The translations under genes were made by a program, and so were the position numbers. DNA of 61,879 bases, from contig JAUVJW010000001.1 in assembly GCA_030596465.1 (NCBI GenBank), forward strand, positions 1 to 61,879, in the 5' to 3' direction. The DNA comes from Candidatus Fermentibacteraceae bacterium. Lineage in GTDB: Bacteria > Fermentibacterota > Fermentibacteria > Fermentibacterales > JCC-6. Positions 44,813-52,160 of this stretch are shown piece by piece. The notes under the pieces are model-generated. The model was not told where the DNA came from. It searched no databases and saw only the letters and a program-made list of their open reading frames with translations. Numbering within the stretch: position 1 is the stretch's first letter; each line of letters starts with the position of its first letter.

Positions 44813-45287
44813 CTTTTACTCCTGTCAGTCTTCTTCTCTGTATTTCCCATGCAATCATAGCGGCAGTGCTTGACACATTAATACAATGCCGTAGACCGGA
44901 CTGTGGTACTACTATTTTCAGTTGACACATCTCAAGAATCTTATCAGAAATCCCATCTGCCTCGTTTCCAAGAATAAACGCGGAGTCCAGTGGGAAATCC
45001 GCTGAATGCAACGGTACAGCGTCAGGAGTGTTTTCCACCGCCACAACTATTCTGTTGCTCTGCGTATAAAGAACGGCCTCGGCTGTTTCCGGGAACCACC
45101 TCCATGGTACAAGGCCGTGGGTTCCCCTGGAAGTTCTACCCACTTTTTTACCACCGGGACGGGCGGAAATACCCGTAAGAATTACGCCGGAGGGGGAAAT
45201 AGATTCAGCGGTGCGGAAAACAGACCCCACATTGAAGGCACTTCTCAGGGAATCAAGAACAAACAGAGGGAATTTCTCGGTGAACAT
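44805..45287 (-). CDS. SpoU/TrmH-family RNA 2'-O-methyltransferase
   Basis: The 160-residue SPOUT methyltransferase has PLFVLDSLRSAFNVGSVFRTAE and the SAM-knot motifs AFILGNEADGIS and VVPQSGLRHCINVSSTAAM. It would 2'-O-methylate a tRNA or rRNA ribose; the target is not readable. The start at ATG 45287 is supported by conserved sequence and by a promoter whose start point falls on it. A longer frame to 45410 crosses that promoter and is rejected. Next to it is the ferredoxin gene in the same operon. Confidence 0.86.
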   Translation of the reverse strand: MFTEKFPLFVLDSLRSAFNVGSVFRTAESISPSGVILTGISARPGGKKVGRTSRGTHGLVPWRWFPETAEAVLYTQSNRIVVAVENTPDAVPLHSADFPLDSAFILGNEADGISDKILEMCQLKIVVPQSGLRHCINVSSTAAMIAWEIQRRRLTGVKDA

Positions 45288-45294
45288 TGTTCCA

Positions 45295-45323
45295 ATTCTA
45301 TCAGCCTTTACCCATTCGGTCAA
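45295..45323 (-). promoter_or_regulatory. Promoter of the methyltransferase-ferredoxin operon, leaderless
   Basis: On the minus strand TTGACC (45323-45318), 17 bases, then TAGAAT (45300-45295). Only seven bases separate the -10 box from the ATG at 45287, so the transcript should begin at or beside the start codon. There is no room for a ribosome-binding site. Confidence 0.75.
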
Positions 45324-45354
45324 TAAGCGGACGATTGGTGTGTGGAATACACTA

Positions 45355-45383
45355 TTGACAAATGAAACGGCGGTGTTTAGATA
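45355..45383 (+). promoter_or_regulatory. Promoter of the 45404 operon, divergent from the methyltransferase promoter
   Basis: TTGACA (45355-45360), 17 bases, TAGATA (45378-45383). The expected start is near 45390, just before AGGAG at 45391-45395 and the ATG at 45404, giving a very short leader. It lies back to back with the methyltransferase promoter, 31 bases apart. Confidence 0.75.
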
Positions 45384-45403
45384 AAACACAAGGAGACTGT
45401 AAA

Positions 45404-45868
45404 ATGACATTGCTGCTTGTTCTCATGGCGCTGTATGGTCCTTCTCTTGAGCTTTCGGGGGAAGAGGCAGGGTATTCCTTTCAGCTTGAGGATAGTTCTG
45501 TAGTATCTTTTCTTACAGGGGCGCAGAACAAATACATCGTTTTTCGCTACGGTTTTCCCGACAGCATTCTTTTTGAATTTCCTGAAGACACTTTAGCCTC
45601 TTCGTGGGATATGTTTTCATTTGAAAGCTATTCCAGAATGGGCGGAGAACAGAACGAAGGCATGGAAATTCACAGTATAATATTCAGTTCGAATGATACA
45701 CTTGTAGAAGTCTATGATGATTACTACTCCGTAGGATCGGAGTACAGCACGGGCATTCGAATCACAGAGGGAACAAATGCAATCCTTCAGAAAACGGGTG
45801 TATTTGATTCAAGAACTGGAAGTTTGAATCAATTCCTGAACAATTTTCGCAGCAGGGAGTTACTGTAA
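45404..45868 (+). CDS. Small secreted protein, unknown
   Basis: The 154-residue protein starts with a hydrophobic signal-like stretch (MTLLLVLMALYGPSL) and is otherwise acidic and beta-rich by pattern (YIVFRYGFPDSILFEFPEDT, TLVEVYDDYYSVG). I recognise no family. The ATG at 45404 is set by AGGAG and the promoter; a frame from 45362 would overlap the promoter. The stop shares one base with the next ATG. Confidence 0.7.
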   Translation: MTLLLVLMALYGPSLELSGEEAGYSFQLEDSSVVSFLTGAQNKYIVFRYGFPDSILFEFPEDTLASSWDMFSFESYSRMGGEQNEGMEIHSIIFSSNDTLVEVYDDYYSVGSEYSTGIRITEGTNAILQKTGVFDSRTGSLNQFLNNFRSRELL

Positions 45869-46269
45869 TGAATAAAGTTGTGGTTCGCACCGGCAAGGGC
45901 GAGGTTTTAAAGGGATACACGGGAGATTTCTCCAGAAGCAAGCCTTCTTTTATGCTTTCAAGCGAAGACGGAGCTGTTAAAACAAACCAGATCATTGAGT
46001 TGAAGGATTTAAAAGCGATTTTCTTTGTAAAATCATTTGACGGTGATTTCCTTCACAAAAAAAAGCTGTACTTCGACACTGATGTTTCATACGGAAAAAA
46101 GGTGGTTGTTTCCTTCAAAGACGGGGAGGAATTCATCGGCAGGGTGGAGTCAATGCATTCTGATCCGGGGGATTCCGGCTTTTTCATCTTTCCGCTGGAT
46201 TCGGATTCAAACATCATCAGAGCTTTCTTCCTGAATAACGCGATAGTTGGTATTCAGCTTTACAAGTAA
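45868..46269 (+). CDS. DUF6982-like small cytoplasmic protein
   Basis: The 133-residue protein has no signal peptide. It contains two related beta-rich halves: VVRTGKGEVLKGYTGDF near the start and KKVVVSFKDGEEFIGRVE...SGFFIFPLDSDSN in the second half. The latter pattern is that of DUF6982-type domains found in delta-proteobacteria and FCB-like lineages; the assignment is from memory of the pattern, so moderate at best. It is cotranscribed with the secreted protein upstream. Function unknown. Confidence 0.55.
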   Translation: MNKVVVRTGKGEVLKGYTGDFSRSKPSFMLSSEDGAVKTNQIIELKDLKAIFFVKSFDGDFLHKKKLYFDTDVSYGKKVVVSFKDGEEFIGRVESMHSDPGDSGFFIFPLDSDSNIIRAFFLNNAIVGIQLYK

Positions 46270-46320
46270 TCCAGATTACAGGCACTTGGAAAACCGGTAT
46301 TTCTGTCGGTTACTTGTTGT

Positions 46321-47472
46321 ATGGAGCTTTCAAACAGAATTATAGCGGTACTCTTTATTGCTTTGTCTGTTCTTCTGATTACCCGAAGAGAAGAAACCGG
46401 CAATGATGGGGTATCTCATGGTATCTGGCGCGGCCAACTGACCACAGTTACCGCAAAGGGCGGGATGCTGTCCACTGAAGGTGGTAATTTCTGGGTTTCT
46501 GATAAATCACTGGCCGCTCTTTCACTCAAAGGTGATTCCGCCATGGTGATTGGTCATCGAAGGGGAATGTTCATTTCTCCCTTCAGTTTAAGATTGAAGC
46601 CTTCATCTTCTTTCTTCTCCTCTTTGCGAAGGCAGTATCGGAACAGGCTTGTTGAAACAATACGCGATCCGGTTGCCCGTGGTCTTGCGGGCGGGCTTCT
46701 TATGGGTCTCAGGGGGTTGATCCCCGAGCAAACGGCACAGGCTTTCAAACAGTCAGGAACTTCCCATCTGCTGGCTCTCTCAGGGTTGCATACAGGGATT
46801 ATCGCGTTGGTGCTTCTATTTCTCGCAAGATTAATTATGGGAAAAGGAATACTTTCCGGTTGGCTGGCTGTTGTGGGAATAGTTCTCTTTGTAGCTCTTT
46901 CCGGTGGAAGAGCATCAACTGTAAGGGCTGGAATTATGGCATCTTTCACAGTACTGTGGATGAGCTACCGGGGAGGGAAACTGCATTTGTTATCTGTGTG
47001 GTGGGCCGCTCTGCTGCTCTCCATTTTCTTTCTGCCGGGAACCCTGGAAGACAGAGGAGCCCAGATGTCTTACGGAGCCGTTCTCTCGCTGATCGTATTT
47101 GGTCGAAATGTCAGGGGAAGGTACTCCGCTATTTACTCGCCATTATACGCAGGAGTTGTGGTAACCATCTCACTTGCCCCTTTGATGACTTCTGTATACG
47201 GCGGATTATCATGGCTGGGACCAACGGCAACCGTGGTTTCTCTGCCGTTCATGCTGGTTGTTATGGTTCTGGGATTTCTGGCTTCACTCGGCCTTGGTCT
47301 CGCTGGTGTTTTACTCGATTATGTTTCAAATTGCTGGGTAAACACTCTGGAGGTTTTCAGCCATTCCCCGGTTAGTTTGCCACAGGCTGTTCTGTATCCC
47401 GTATGGGGAATTCTATTGATTGGTTTAAGGGTGTTTTCCCGTTGGAATGGGTTTAATAGACGATTCAGATAG
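46321..47472 (+). CDS. ComEC/Rec2 competence membrane core, without the metallo-beta-lactamase domain
   Basis: The 383-residue membrane protein has the ComEC core motif GTSHLLALSGLHTGIIA, a following SGGRASTVRAGIMA, and about nine helices. Full ComEC proteins add an N-terminal OB domain and a C-terminal metallo-beta-lactamase-like nuclease; the latter is absent here and the N-terminal part is short (about 90 residues). It may form the DNA channel with separate partners, or serve elsewhere. There is no clear ribosome-binding site before ATG 46321. Its end overlaps the convergent gene by eight bases. Confidence 0.82.
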   Translation: MELSNRIIAVLFIALSVLLITRREETGNDGVSHGIWRGQLTTVTAKGGMLSTEGGNFWVSDKSLAALSLKGDSAMVIGHRRGMFISPFSLRLKPSSSFFSSLRRQYRNRLVETIRDPVARGLAGGLLMGLRGLIPEQTAQAFKQSGTSHLLALSGLHTGIIALVLLFLARLIMGKGILSGWLAVVGIVLFVALSGGRASTVRAGIMASFTVLWMSYRGGKLHLLSVWWAALLLSIFFLPGTLEDRGAQMSYGAVLSLIVFGRNVRGRYSAIYSPLYAGVVVTISLAPLMTSVYGGLSWLGPTATVVSLPFMLVVMVLGFLASLGLGLAGVLLDYVSNCWVNTLEVFSHSPVSLPQAVLYPVWGILLIGLRVFSRWNGFNRRFR

Positions 47473-48343
47473 ATGTGGTGTCCGGGGGAATGCTGTCAAT
47501 TTCCAATACAAGTGAATCGTCAAATAATTCTACCGGAGTATCTACTTCAACAGCAGGAGTATCCGCAGCAGTAATGACTTCAAGTGAATCTTCTTCAAAA
47601 ATTTCTTCGTGTTCTTCTTCGATTTCCACGATCTCTTCAACTATTGGTTCCGGGATGGAGGTTGAGGCAGATTCATCTCTAAGGAATCTGATAAAGATGG
47701 ATCCGGTGTTGTCTAAGGCCCCCTCAAGATTATCCAGCCCTACGGCCTCGAATTCAGCGCCAAGCGGAAGGTCAATACTCATTGTGTCGCCGGGGAAAAG
47801 GGTCCATGCATCCCGGATATTACCGGGAAAATGTCCGATAAGGATGGTCAGGCCATCGTAATTTAAAAGATTGTCATCTTCAACGATTATAGTATAGCTG
47901 CCGGCGGGAAGAGATAGAAACCTTGACCGTTCAAGAATTGCAAGGTGATAAGCACTGGAAACAGTAATGGTGGGGGTTACTTCAAGAATCACAGGAAGGA
48001 ATCTTACCGTATCGGTTGACGATGGAGTTACCACAACCACAGTGACACTGTCAAGGTATCCGGGAGAAGCCTGCCATGTAACACTTCTACCGTAAGATTC
48101 AGATGAATTGGTATTTGTAAATCGACCGGAACTGCATGTCCAGACCGCCTGGGCACCGTCCGGCAAAATTGTGGAGAGGTAGGCTGTTCCATCACCGGAA
48201 GGATCAATGGAAGCGAGTATCTGTACCGGATCATTTAACTGCCCGAGACTTTCTCTGACCAGATAGGTCAACAGAAGGGCCACAGGAAGAAATATCGGAA
48301 GCAATATCGGGAGCAGCTGTTTGATTTTTCCTTTTCTTGCCAT
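47465..48343 (-). CDS. Uncharacterised membrane-anchored protein with acidic tail
   Basis: The 292-residue product begins MARKGKIKQL, a basic start followed by one membrane helix (LLPILLPIFLPVALLLTYLV), so most of the chain is probably outside the cytoplasm. The middle (about 35-200) is beta-rich and repetitive, with several Ser/Thr-rich strands and YTIIVEDDN. The tail is strongly acidic (EEIVEIEEEHEEIFEEDS). I recognise no family. The ATG at 48343 is the first after the divergent gap; a longer frame would run through the M42 peptidase gene. Confidence 0.65.
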   Translation of the reverse strand: MARKGKIKQLLPILLPIFLPVALLLTYLVRESLGQLNDPVQILASIDPSGDGTAYLSTILPDGAQAVWTCSSGRFTNTNSSESYGRSVTWQASPGYLDSVTVVVVTPSSTDTVRFLPVILEVTPTITVSSAYHLAILERSRFLSLPAGSYTIIVEDDNLLNYDGLTILIGHFPGNIRDAWTLFPGDTMSIDLPLGAEFEAVGLDNLEGALDNTGSIFIRFLRDESASTSIPEPIVEEIVEIEEEHEEIFEEDSLEVITAADTPAVEVDTPVELFDDSLVLEIDSIPPDTTSI

Positions 48344-48386
48344 AGTACCGTCGAATATAATTGCTGAAACCAGAGAAAGGAAATTT

Positions 48387-49409
48387 ATGCAGAATACAAT
48401 GGAGTTTCTTATGCAGCTTCTCCGGACGAGAAGTGTAACCGGAAACACGGATCTCGCGGCGGAAATAGTAAGAACAAGGATGGATTCCCTTGGTCTTAAA
48501 ATCAAGGTAACCAACAAGGGCTCAGTACTTGCGACCATGGAAGGTACCACAGATGACTCCGCGGTGATAAGTGCTCATATTGACACGCTTGGAGCTGTCG
48601 TATCCAGAATTACACCCGAAGGTACCCTGAAGTATCACTGTGTGGGCGGTTTTACCGCTAACAGCATAGAGGGTGAGTACTGTCAGGTCGAAACATTTGC
48701 GGGTAAGTTAATACCCGGAACTATTCTCTTTTCCAAAACATCGGTGCATGCCTACGGCAGAGAAAAATGCAGTGCAAAAAGAAGCCATGATGAAATGTAT
48801 ATCAGACTGGATGATGCGGCAGACTCATCCGACGCTGTAAAAGAACTGGATATCAGTGTTGGAAACTTCATTCACTTTGATCCGCGGGCACAGCATTTAA
48901 GCTCCGGGTATGTTAAAAGCCGACACATTGATGATAAAGCGGGAGTGGCTGTTCTTGTAGGGGCGGCAGAGGGTCTGGTGAAGTTGAAAGTTAAGCCTCA
49001 GAGGAATATTCATTTCCTTTTTACCGTTCACGAAGAGGTTGGCCATGGTGCCGCCGGATGGCTGCCTCAGAATGTTTCAGACTTTCTGGCTGTGGATATG
49101 GGAGTTTGCGGCATCAATCAGACTTCTGATGAAAAGAAAGTAACCGTATGTGCTGCTGACAGTTCAGGCCCATACAATTATGAATTGACAAAACATCTTA
49201 TCAATCTGGCCAGTATTAACAACATACCGTACACAGTAGATACATTTCCATTTTACGGTTCCGATGCCGGAGCAGCCATGAAGATGGGGCTGGACGCAAG
49301 GCATGCGCTGGTGGGTCCGGGGGTGGACACATCACACGCCATAGAGAGAACTCACGAGGAGGGAATAAAGGCCACCATTGATCTCGTGACCATTTTTGCT
49401 ATGGAGTAA
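48387..49409 (+). CDS. M42-family aminopeptidase (glutamyl aminopeptidase/deblocking type)
   Basis: The 340-residue zinc aminopeptidase has the binuclear metal ligands: SAHIDTLG, the bridging Asp in RHIDDKAG, the catalytic Glu pair in VHEEVGHGA, LAVDMGV and a C-terminal HAIERTHEEG. It trims N-terminal residues from peptides in the cytoplasm. AAAGGAAA lies before the ATG at 48387, and a TATAAT at 48356 may be its -10 box. The 3' end overlaps gmhB by 11 bp. Confidence 0.9.
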   Translation: MQNTMEFLMQLLRTRSVTGNTDLAAEIVRTRMDSLGLKIKVTNKGSVLATMEGTTDDSAVISAHIDTLGAVVSRITPEGTLKYHCVGGFTANSIEGEYCQVETFAGKLIPGTILFSKTSVHAYGREKCSAKRSHDEMYIRLDDAADSSDAVKELDISVGNFIHFDPRAQHLSSGYVKSRHIDDKAGVAVLVGAAEGLVKLKVKPQRNIHFLFTVHEEVGHGAAGWLPQNVSDFLAVDMGVCGINQTSDEKKVTVCAADSSGPYNYELTKHLINLASINNIPYTVDTFPFYGSDAGAAMKMGLDARHALVGPGVDTSHAIERTHEEGIKATIDLVTIFAME

Positions 49410-50106
49410 GAATTATCTCAACGGCGGAGACAAGCGAGTCGGTAACATGATCCGGCATGGCCAGATTCTCCGCCTTTATTATTTCCAGCTGGTCGCTGCC
49501 TCTGCCCGAAAGAACAAGAATAGTTTCCAGACCAGATCTTCTTCCCAGTTCCATGTCAGTGTGAGCATCACCGACCATCCATCCACCGGATGGGAGTTTA
49601 AGGTCAAGTCGCGCCTGGTCTGTCATGCCTGTTTCCGGTTTTCTGCAACCGCATTTATCTTTTGGATGGTGCGGGCAATACATAATTGTAATGGAAGGAA
49701 CTCCCGCTGCCGCAAGGGCACACAGCATTACTCCGTGAATCTGTTCAACGGCCGCGGCGGTATAGTAACCTCTGCCTATACCTGACTGGTTGGTTACAAC
49801 AACAAGCGGATGACCTGCCCGGTGCAGGGCAGCGATCGCGGAGATTGCGCCTGGAACAGGTATCCATTCAGAGGGGTTTTTTACATAGTCAGCTCTGTTG
49901 GCGTTAATAACACCATCACGATCCAGAAAAACAGGTAGTGCCCTGTCAGGTATTAAGTGTCGGCCTGATGCGCTGCTATTCTGAGTTCCAGCAAGGCACT
50001 GGTTTATGCGCATAGCACCGCTATGTAATTGAACCAGTAACGCTGCTGGGGCTCTGGAGAGCCAGCAGTATACGACAGTTATTGCTTGACAGGGTAGTAG
50101 TTTCAT
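49399..50106 (-). CDS. gmhB: D-glycero-D-manno-heptose 1,7-bisphosphate phosphatase (HAD), with an in-frame palindromic insertion at its start
   Basis: The HAD core begins at LPVFLDRDGVINANR, with the DxD nucleophile pair, VVTNQSGIGRG, and the GmhB-specific zinc loop CPHHPKDKCGCRKP, followed by GDAHTDMELGRRSG. It dephosphorylates heptose bisphosphate for LPS inner core. The first 56 residues upstream of the core are not HAD-like: they are encoded by a palindromic element inserted after codon 3. The ATG at 50106 overlaps the epimerase stop (ATGA), where a normal start MKLLPVFLDRD would be expected without the insertion. No other start lies between the element and the core. The extended protein may still be active. 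Confidence 0.88.
   Translation of the reverse strand: MKLLPCQAITVVYCWLSRAPAALLVQLHSGAMRINQCLAGTQNSSASGRHLIPDRALPVFLDRDGVINANRADYVKNPSEWIPVPGAISAIAALHRAGHPLVVVTNQSGIGRGYYTAAAVEQIHGVMLCALAAAGVPSITIMYCPHHPKDKCGCRKPETGMTDQARLDLKLPSGGWMVGDAHTDMELGRRSGLETILVLSGRGSDQLEIIKAENLAMPDHVTDSLVSAVEIILTP
49940..50094. mobile_element. Palindromic MITE-like element inserted in frame near the start of gmhB
   Basis: The 155-bp segment has imperfect terminal inverted repeats of about 27 bases: CCCTGTCA at 49941-49948 and TGACAGGG at 50087-50094, with 21 of 27 bases matching over the wider ends. It is flanked by TAGT direct repeats (49936-49939 and 50095-50098), a likely 4-bp target duplication. Internally it is a near-complete palindrome, with ACTGGTT/AACCAGT, CCAGCA/TGCTGG and the perfect CATAGC-ACC-GCTATG. 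Element plus duplication is 159 bp, a multiple of three, and the gmhB frame stays open through it. No transposase is encoded, so it would move in trans. Confidence 0.8.
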
Positions 50107-51041
50107 TTTGAGATCTTGTTTCTGTGGTATTCTACAAGATCTGCAAGCCCGTCTTCAAAAGGAATCTGAGCCTTCCAGCCGAGGATTGAATTTGCTTTAC
50201 CGGGGTCAAGAGCCACCTTCAGAATTTCCTCCGCAAGTGCCGGGCCGTAGGATGGTTTCAGATCTGTATCTACATATCCACGGATAATTCTGTCAAGATC
50301 TTCCACAGAGCTGCCCAGACCCCAGCCAATATTAAATATTTCTCCTTCAATATCCTGCCTGCTCAAATCCATGGCCGCTATGTTGGCCCCGGCAATATCC
50401 TTCACATGAACATAATCGCGAAGCTGCTGGCCATCTCCGTTGATTACGGGAGCGTTTCCATTCAGATATTTCACTGTAAATATTGCGGTAACTCCCGCTT
50501 CGCCAAAAGGATTCTGACGCGGACCGTAGACATTGGGATAACGAAGAACCACATAACCAAGGTTGTAGAGATACCTGTAGAGATAGAGGTAATGCTCCAC
50601 TGTATGCTTGCTTATGCCATAGTGACAGATAGGGTTAATGGGGTGATCTTCTTTAACGGGGATGTACTGAGGTTCTCCGTACACGGCTCCGCCGGTGGAA
50701 GCATATATAACTCTTTTAACCTTACCCTTTACCGCTGCTTCAAGGAGATTAAGAGTGCCTTTTATGTTCACATCAGCATCAAACTGCGGCTCGCGGACAG
50801 ATCTGCGAACATCCATCTGTGCCGCGTGATGACACAGAATATCAAAGCAGCCGTTCTCAATCAGTTCTGCGGCTTCATCTGTTCTAATGTCAAGTTCATG
50901 GAAAGTAATACCTTCGCTTATATTATCACGAAACCCTGTGGAAAGGTCATCCAGTACATGTACCGAGTGCCCGGCTTCGTTAAGAGCATCCGCTATATTG
51001 GATCCGATAAAACCAGCTCCGCCTGTAATAAGGATCTTCAA
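50103..51041 (-). CDS. NAD-dependent epimerase/dehydratase (UDP-glucose 4-epimerase-like)
   Basis: The 312-residue extended SDR has the NAD fold TGGAGFIGSNIADAL, the conserved HHAAQMDVRRSV, the catalytic STGGAVYGE and YGISK (YxxxK), and RYPNVYGPRQ. It is closest to GalE/WbpP-like UDP-hexose 4-epimerases. It starts at TTG 51041 after GGGAGG, with seven-base spacing. It heads a two-gene operon with gmhB, consistent with envelope sugar supply. Substrate is not determined. Confidence 0.86.
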   Translation of the reverse strand: MKILITGGAGFIGSNIADALNEAGHSVHVLDDLSTGFRDNISEGITFHELDIRTDEAAELIENGCFDILCHHAAQMDVRRSVREPQFDADVNIKGTLNLLEAAVKGKVKRVIYASTGGAVYGEPQYIPVKEDHPINPICHYGISKHTVEHYLYLYRYLYNLGYVVLRYPNVYGPRQNPFGEAGVTAIFTVKYLNGNAPVINGDGQQLRDYVHVKDIAGANIAAMDLSRQDIEGEIFNIGWGLGSSVEDLDRIIRGYVDTDLKPSYGPALAEEILKVALDPGKANSILGWKAQIPFEDGLADLVEYHRNKISK

Positions 51042-51084
51042 TTATCAACCTCCCGGCAAATAGTGTTCAGCAATATACCAAACA

Positions 51085-51114
51085 TAGACCTTTCATGTTC
51101 CACTCTTTTATAAT
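51085..51114 (+). promoter_or_regulatory. Promoter of the ddl operon
   Basis: TAGACC (51085-51090) and TATAAT (51109-51114) with an 18-base spacer, in the divergent gap before ddl. The start point would be near 51121, 23 bases before the ATG, and the leader carries the strong AAGGAGG ribosome-binding site at 51132-51138. Confidence 0.65.
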
Positions 51115-51143
51115 TACACCTGTCGGCAAACAAGGAGGTTTCC

Positions 51144-52160
51144 ATGAGAGTTCTGGTTCTATCCGGCGGAAGGTCTGCCGAACGGGAGATAAGTCTTCTG
51201 TCTGCGAAGTGGGTATCCGGTGAGCTTGAAGCAGCGGGTCATTCTGTTACAGATGTAATTATTGAACAGGACGGATGCTGGATGCTTAAGGGTTCTTCAA
51301 GGAAACTTACTATTGAAACAGGTTCTGTGCCATGGAAGCTTTTCTCGGAAGAAAACGAAATTCCTTTTGATACAGTTTTTCCTGTTCTTCACGGTTCTTT
51401 CGGTGAAGACGGTACCGTACAGGGGTTTTGCGCCACAGCAGGATGGTCTTGTGCCGGAGTACCGGTAATGGGTTCTTCCATAGCAATGGAAAAACACACG
51501 ATGAAAAACCTTGCGTCTCATGCATCCATTCCCGTTGTTCCATGGGTATTTCTGGGTGAAAACCGGAACACTTCTTTTGAATCTCTTAAAGAAGAAATCG
51601 CCGCTCTGGGATTCCCGTTGTTTGTTAAACCTTCAAGGCTGGGTTCCAGTGTGGGTATAGGGAAGGCAAATACTGCGGAAGAACTGATGGAAGCTATTAA
51701 AACCGCGGCTGATTACGATTCCATGATTCTTATTGAAAAGGCTGTTGATTCTCCAAGGGAGATAGAAGTCAGCGTTATTGGTAACGGTTTTCAGGTTTTC
51801 AGTTCCGTTCCGGGTGAAGTGCTTCCCGGTAGAGAATGGTATGACTATACCGCAAAATACAATTGTGATGATTCAAAACTGGCTATTCCAGCCAGTCTCT
51901 CCGCATCGAATACTGAGAACATCAGGATGATGGCGGAAAAAGCGTTTCGTATTCTCGGTGGCAGGGGATTCGCCAGAGTGGATTTTCTCATGAATTCTGA
52001 GGGTATCTGGCTCAACGAAATCAACACAATTCCCGGTTTTACAAGCATCAGCATGTTCCCAAAGCTCTGGGCGGCAACGGGAATGGATTCAGGGAAATTG
52101 CTTAATTTTATCCTTGACGAAGCTTTTTCAAGGGTTGAACACGGGTTATGTGTTGAATGA
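51144..52160 (+). CDS. ddl: D-alanine-D-alanine ligase
   Basis: Ddl joins two D-Ala for peptidoglycan precursors, an ATP-grasp reaction. The 338-residue protein has VLSGGRSAEREISL at the start, FPVLHGSFGEDGTVQG, FVKPSRLGSSVGI for ATP binding, and the metal-binding NEINTIPGFTSISMFP at the end. AAGGAGG lies five bases before ATG 51144. Its stop overlaps the threonine aldolase ATG by four bases, so the envelope operon continues downstream. Confidence 0.96.
   Translation: MRVLVLSGGRSAEREISLLSAKWVSGELEAAGHSVTDVIIEQDGCWMLKGSSRKLTIETGSVPWKLFSEENEIPFDTVFPVLHGSFGEDGTVQGFCATAGWSCAGVPVMGSSIAMEKHTMKNLASHASIPVVPWVFLGENRNTSFESLKEEIAALGFPLFVKPSRLGSSVGIGKANTAEELMEAIKTAADYDSMILIEKAVDSPREIEVSVIGNGFQVFSSVPGEVLPGREWYDYTAKYNCDDSKLAIPASLSASNTENIRMMAEKAFRILGGRGFARVDFLMNSEGIWLNEINTIPGFTSISMFPKLWAATGMDSGKLLNFILDEAFSRVEHGLCVE

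Noticed and set aside
45362..45403. Upstream ATG for the small secreted protein
   Set aside because: It lies within the promoter (TTGACA at 45355, TAGATA at 45378) and has no ribosome-binding site.
48344..48550. N-terminal extension of the acidic-tail membrane protein
   Set aside because: The added 69 residues lie antisense to the start of the M42 peptidase and would place the membrane helix internally; MARKGKIKQL at 48343 is the better start.
51294..51543. Minus-strand short frames inside ddl
   Set aside because: They are shadows of a strongly conserved gene on the plus strand.
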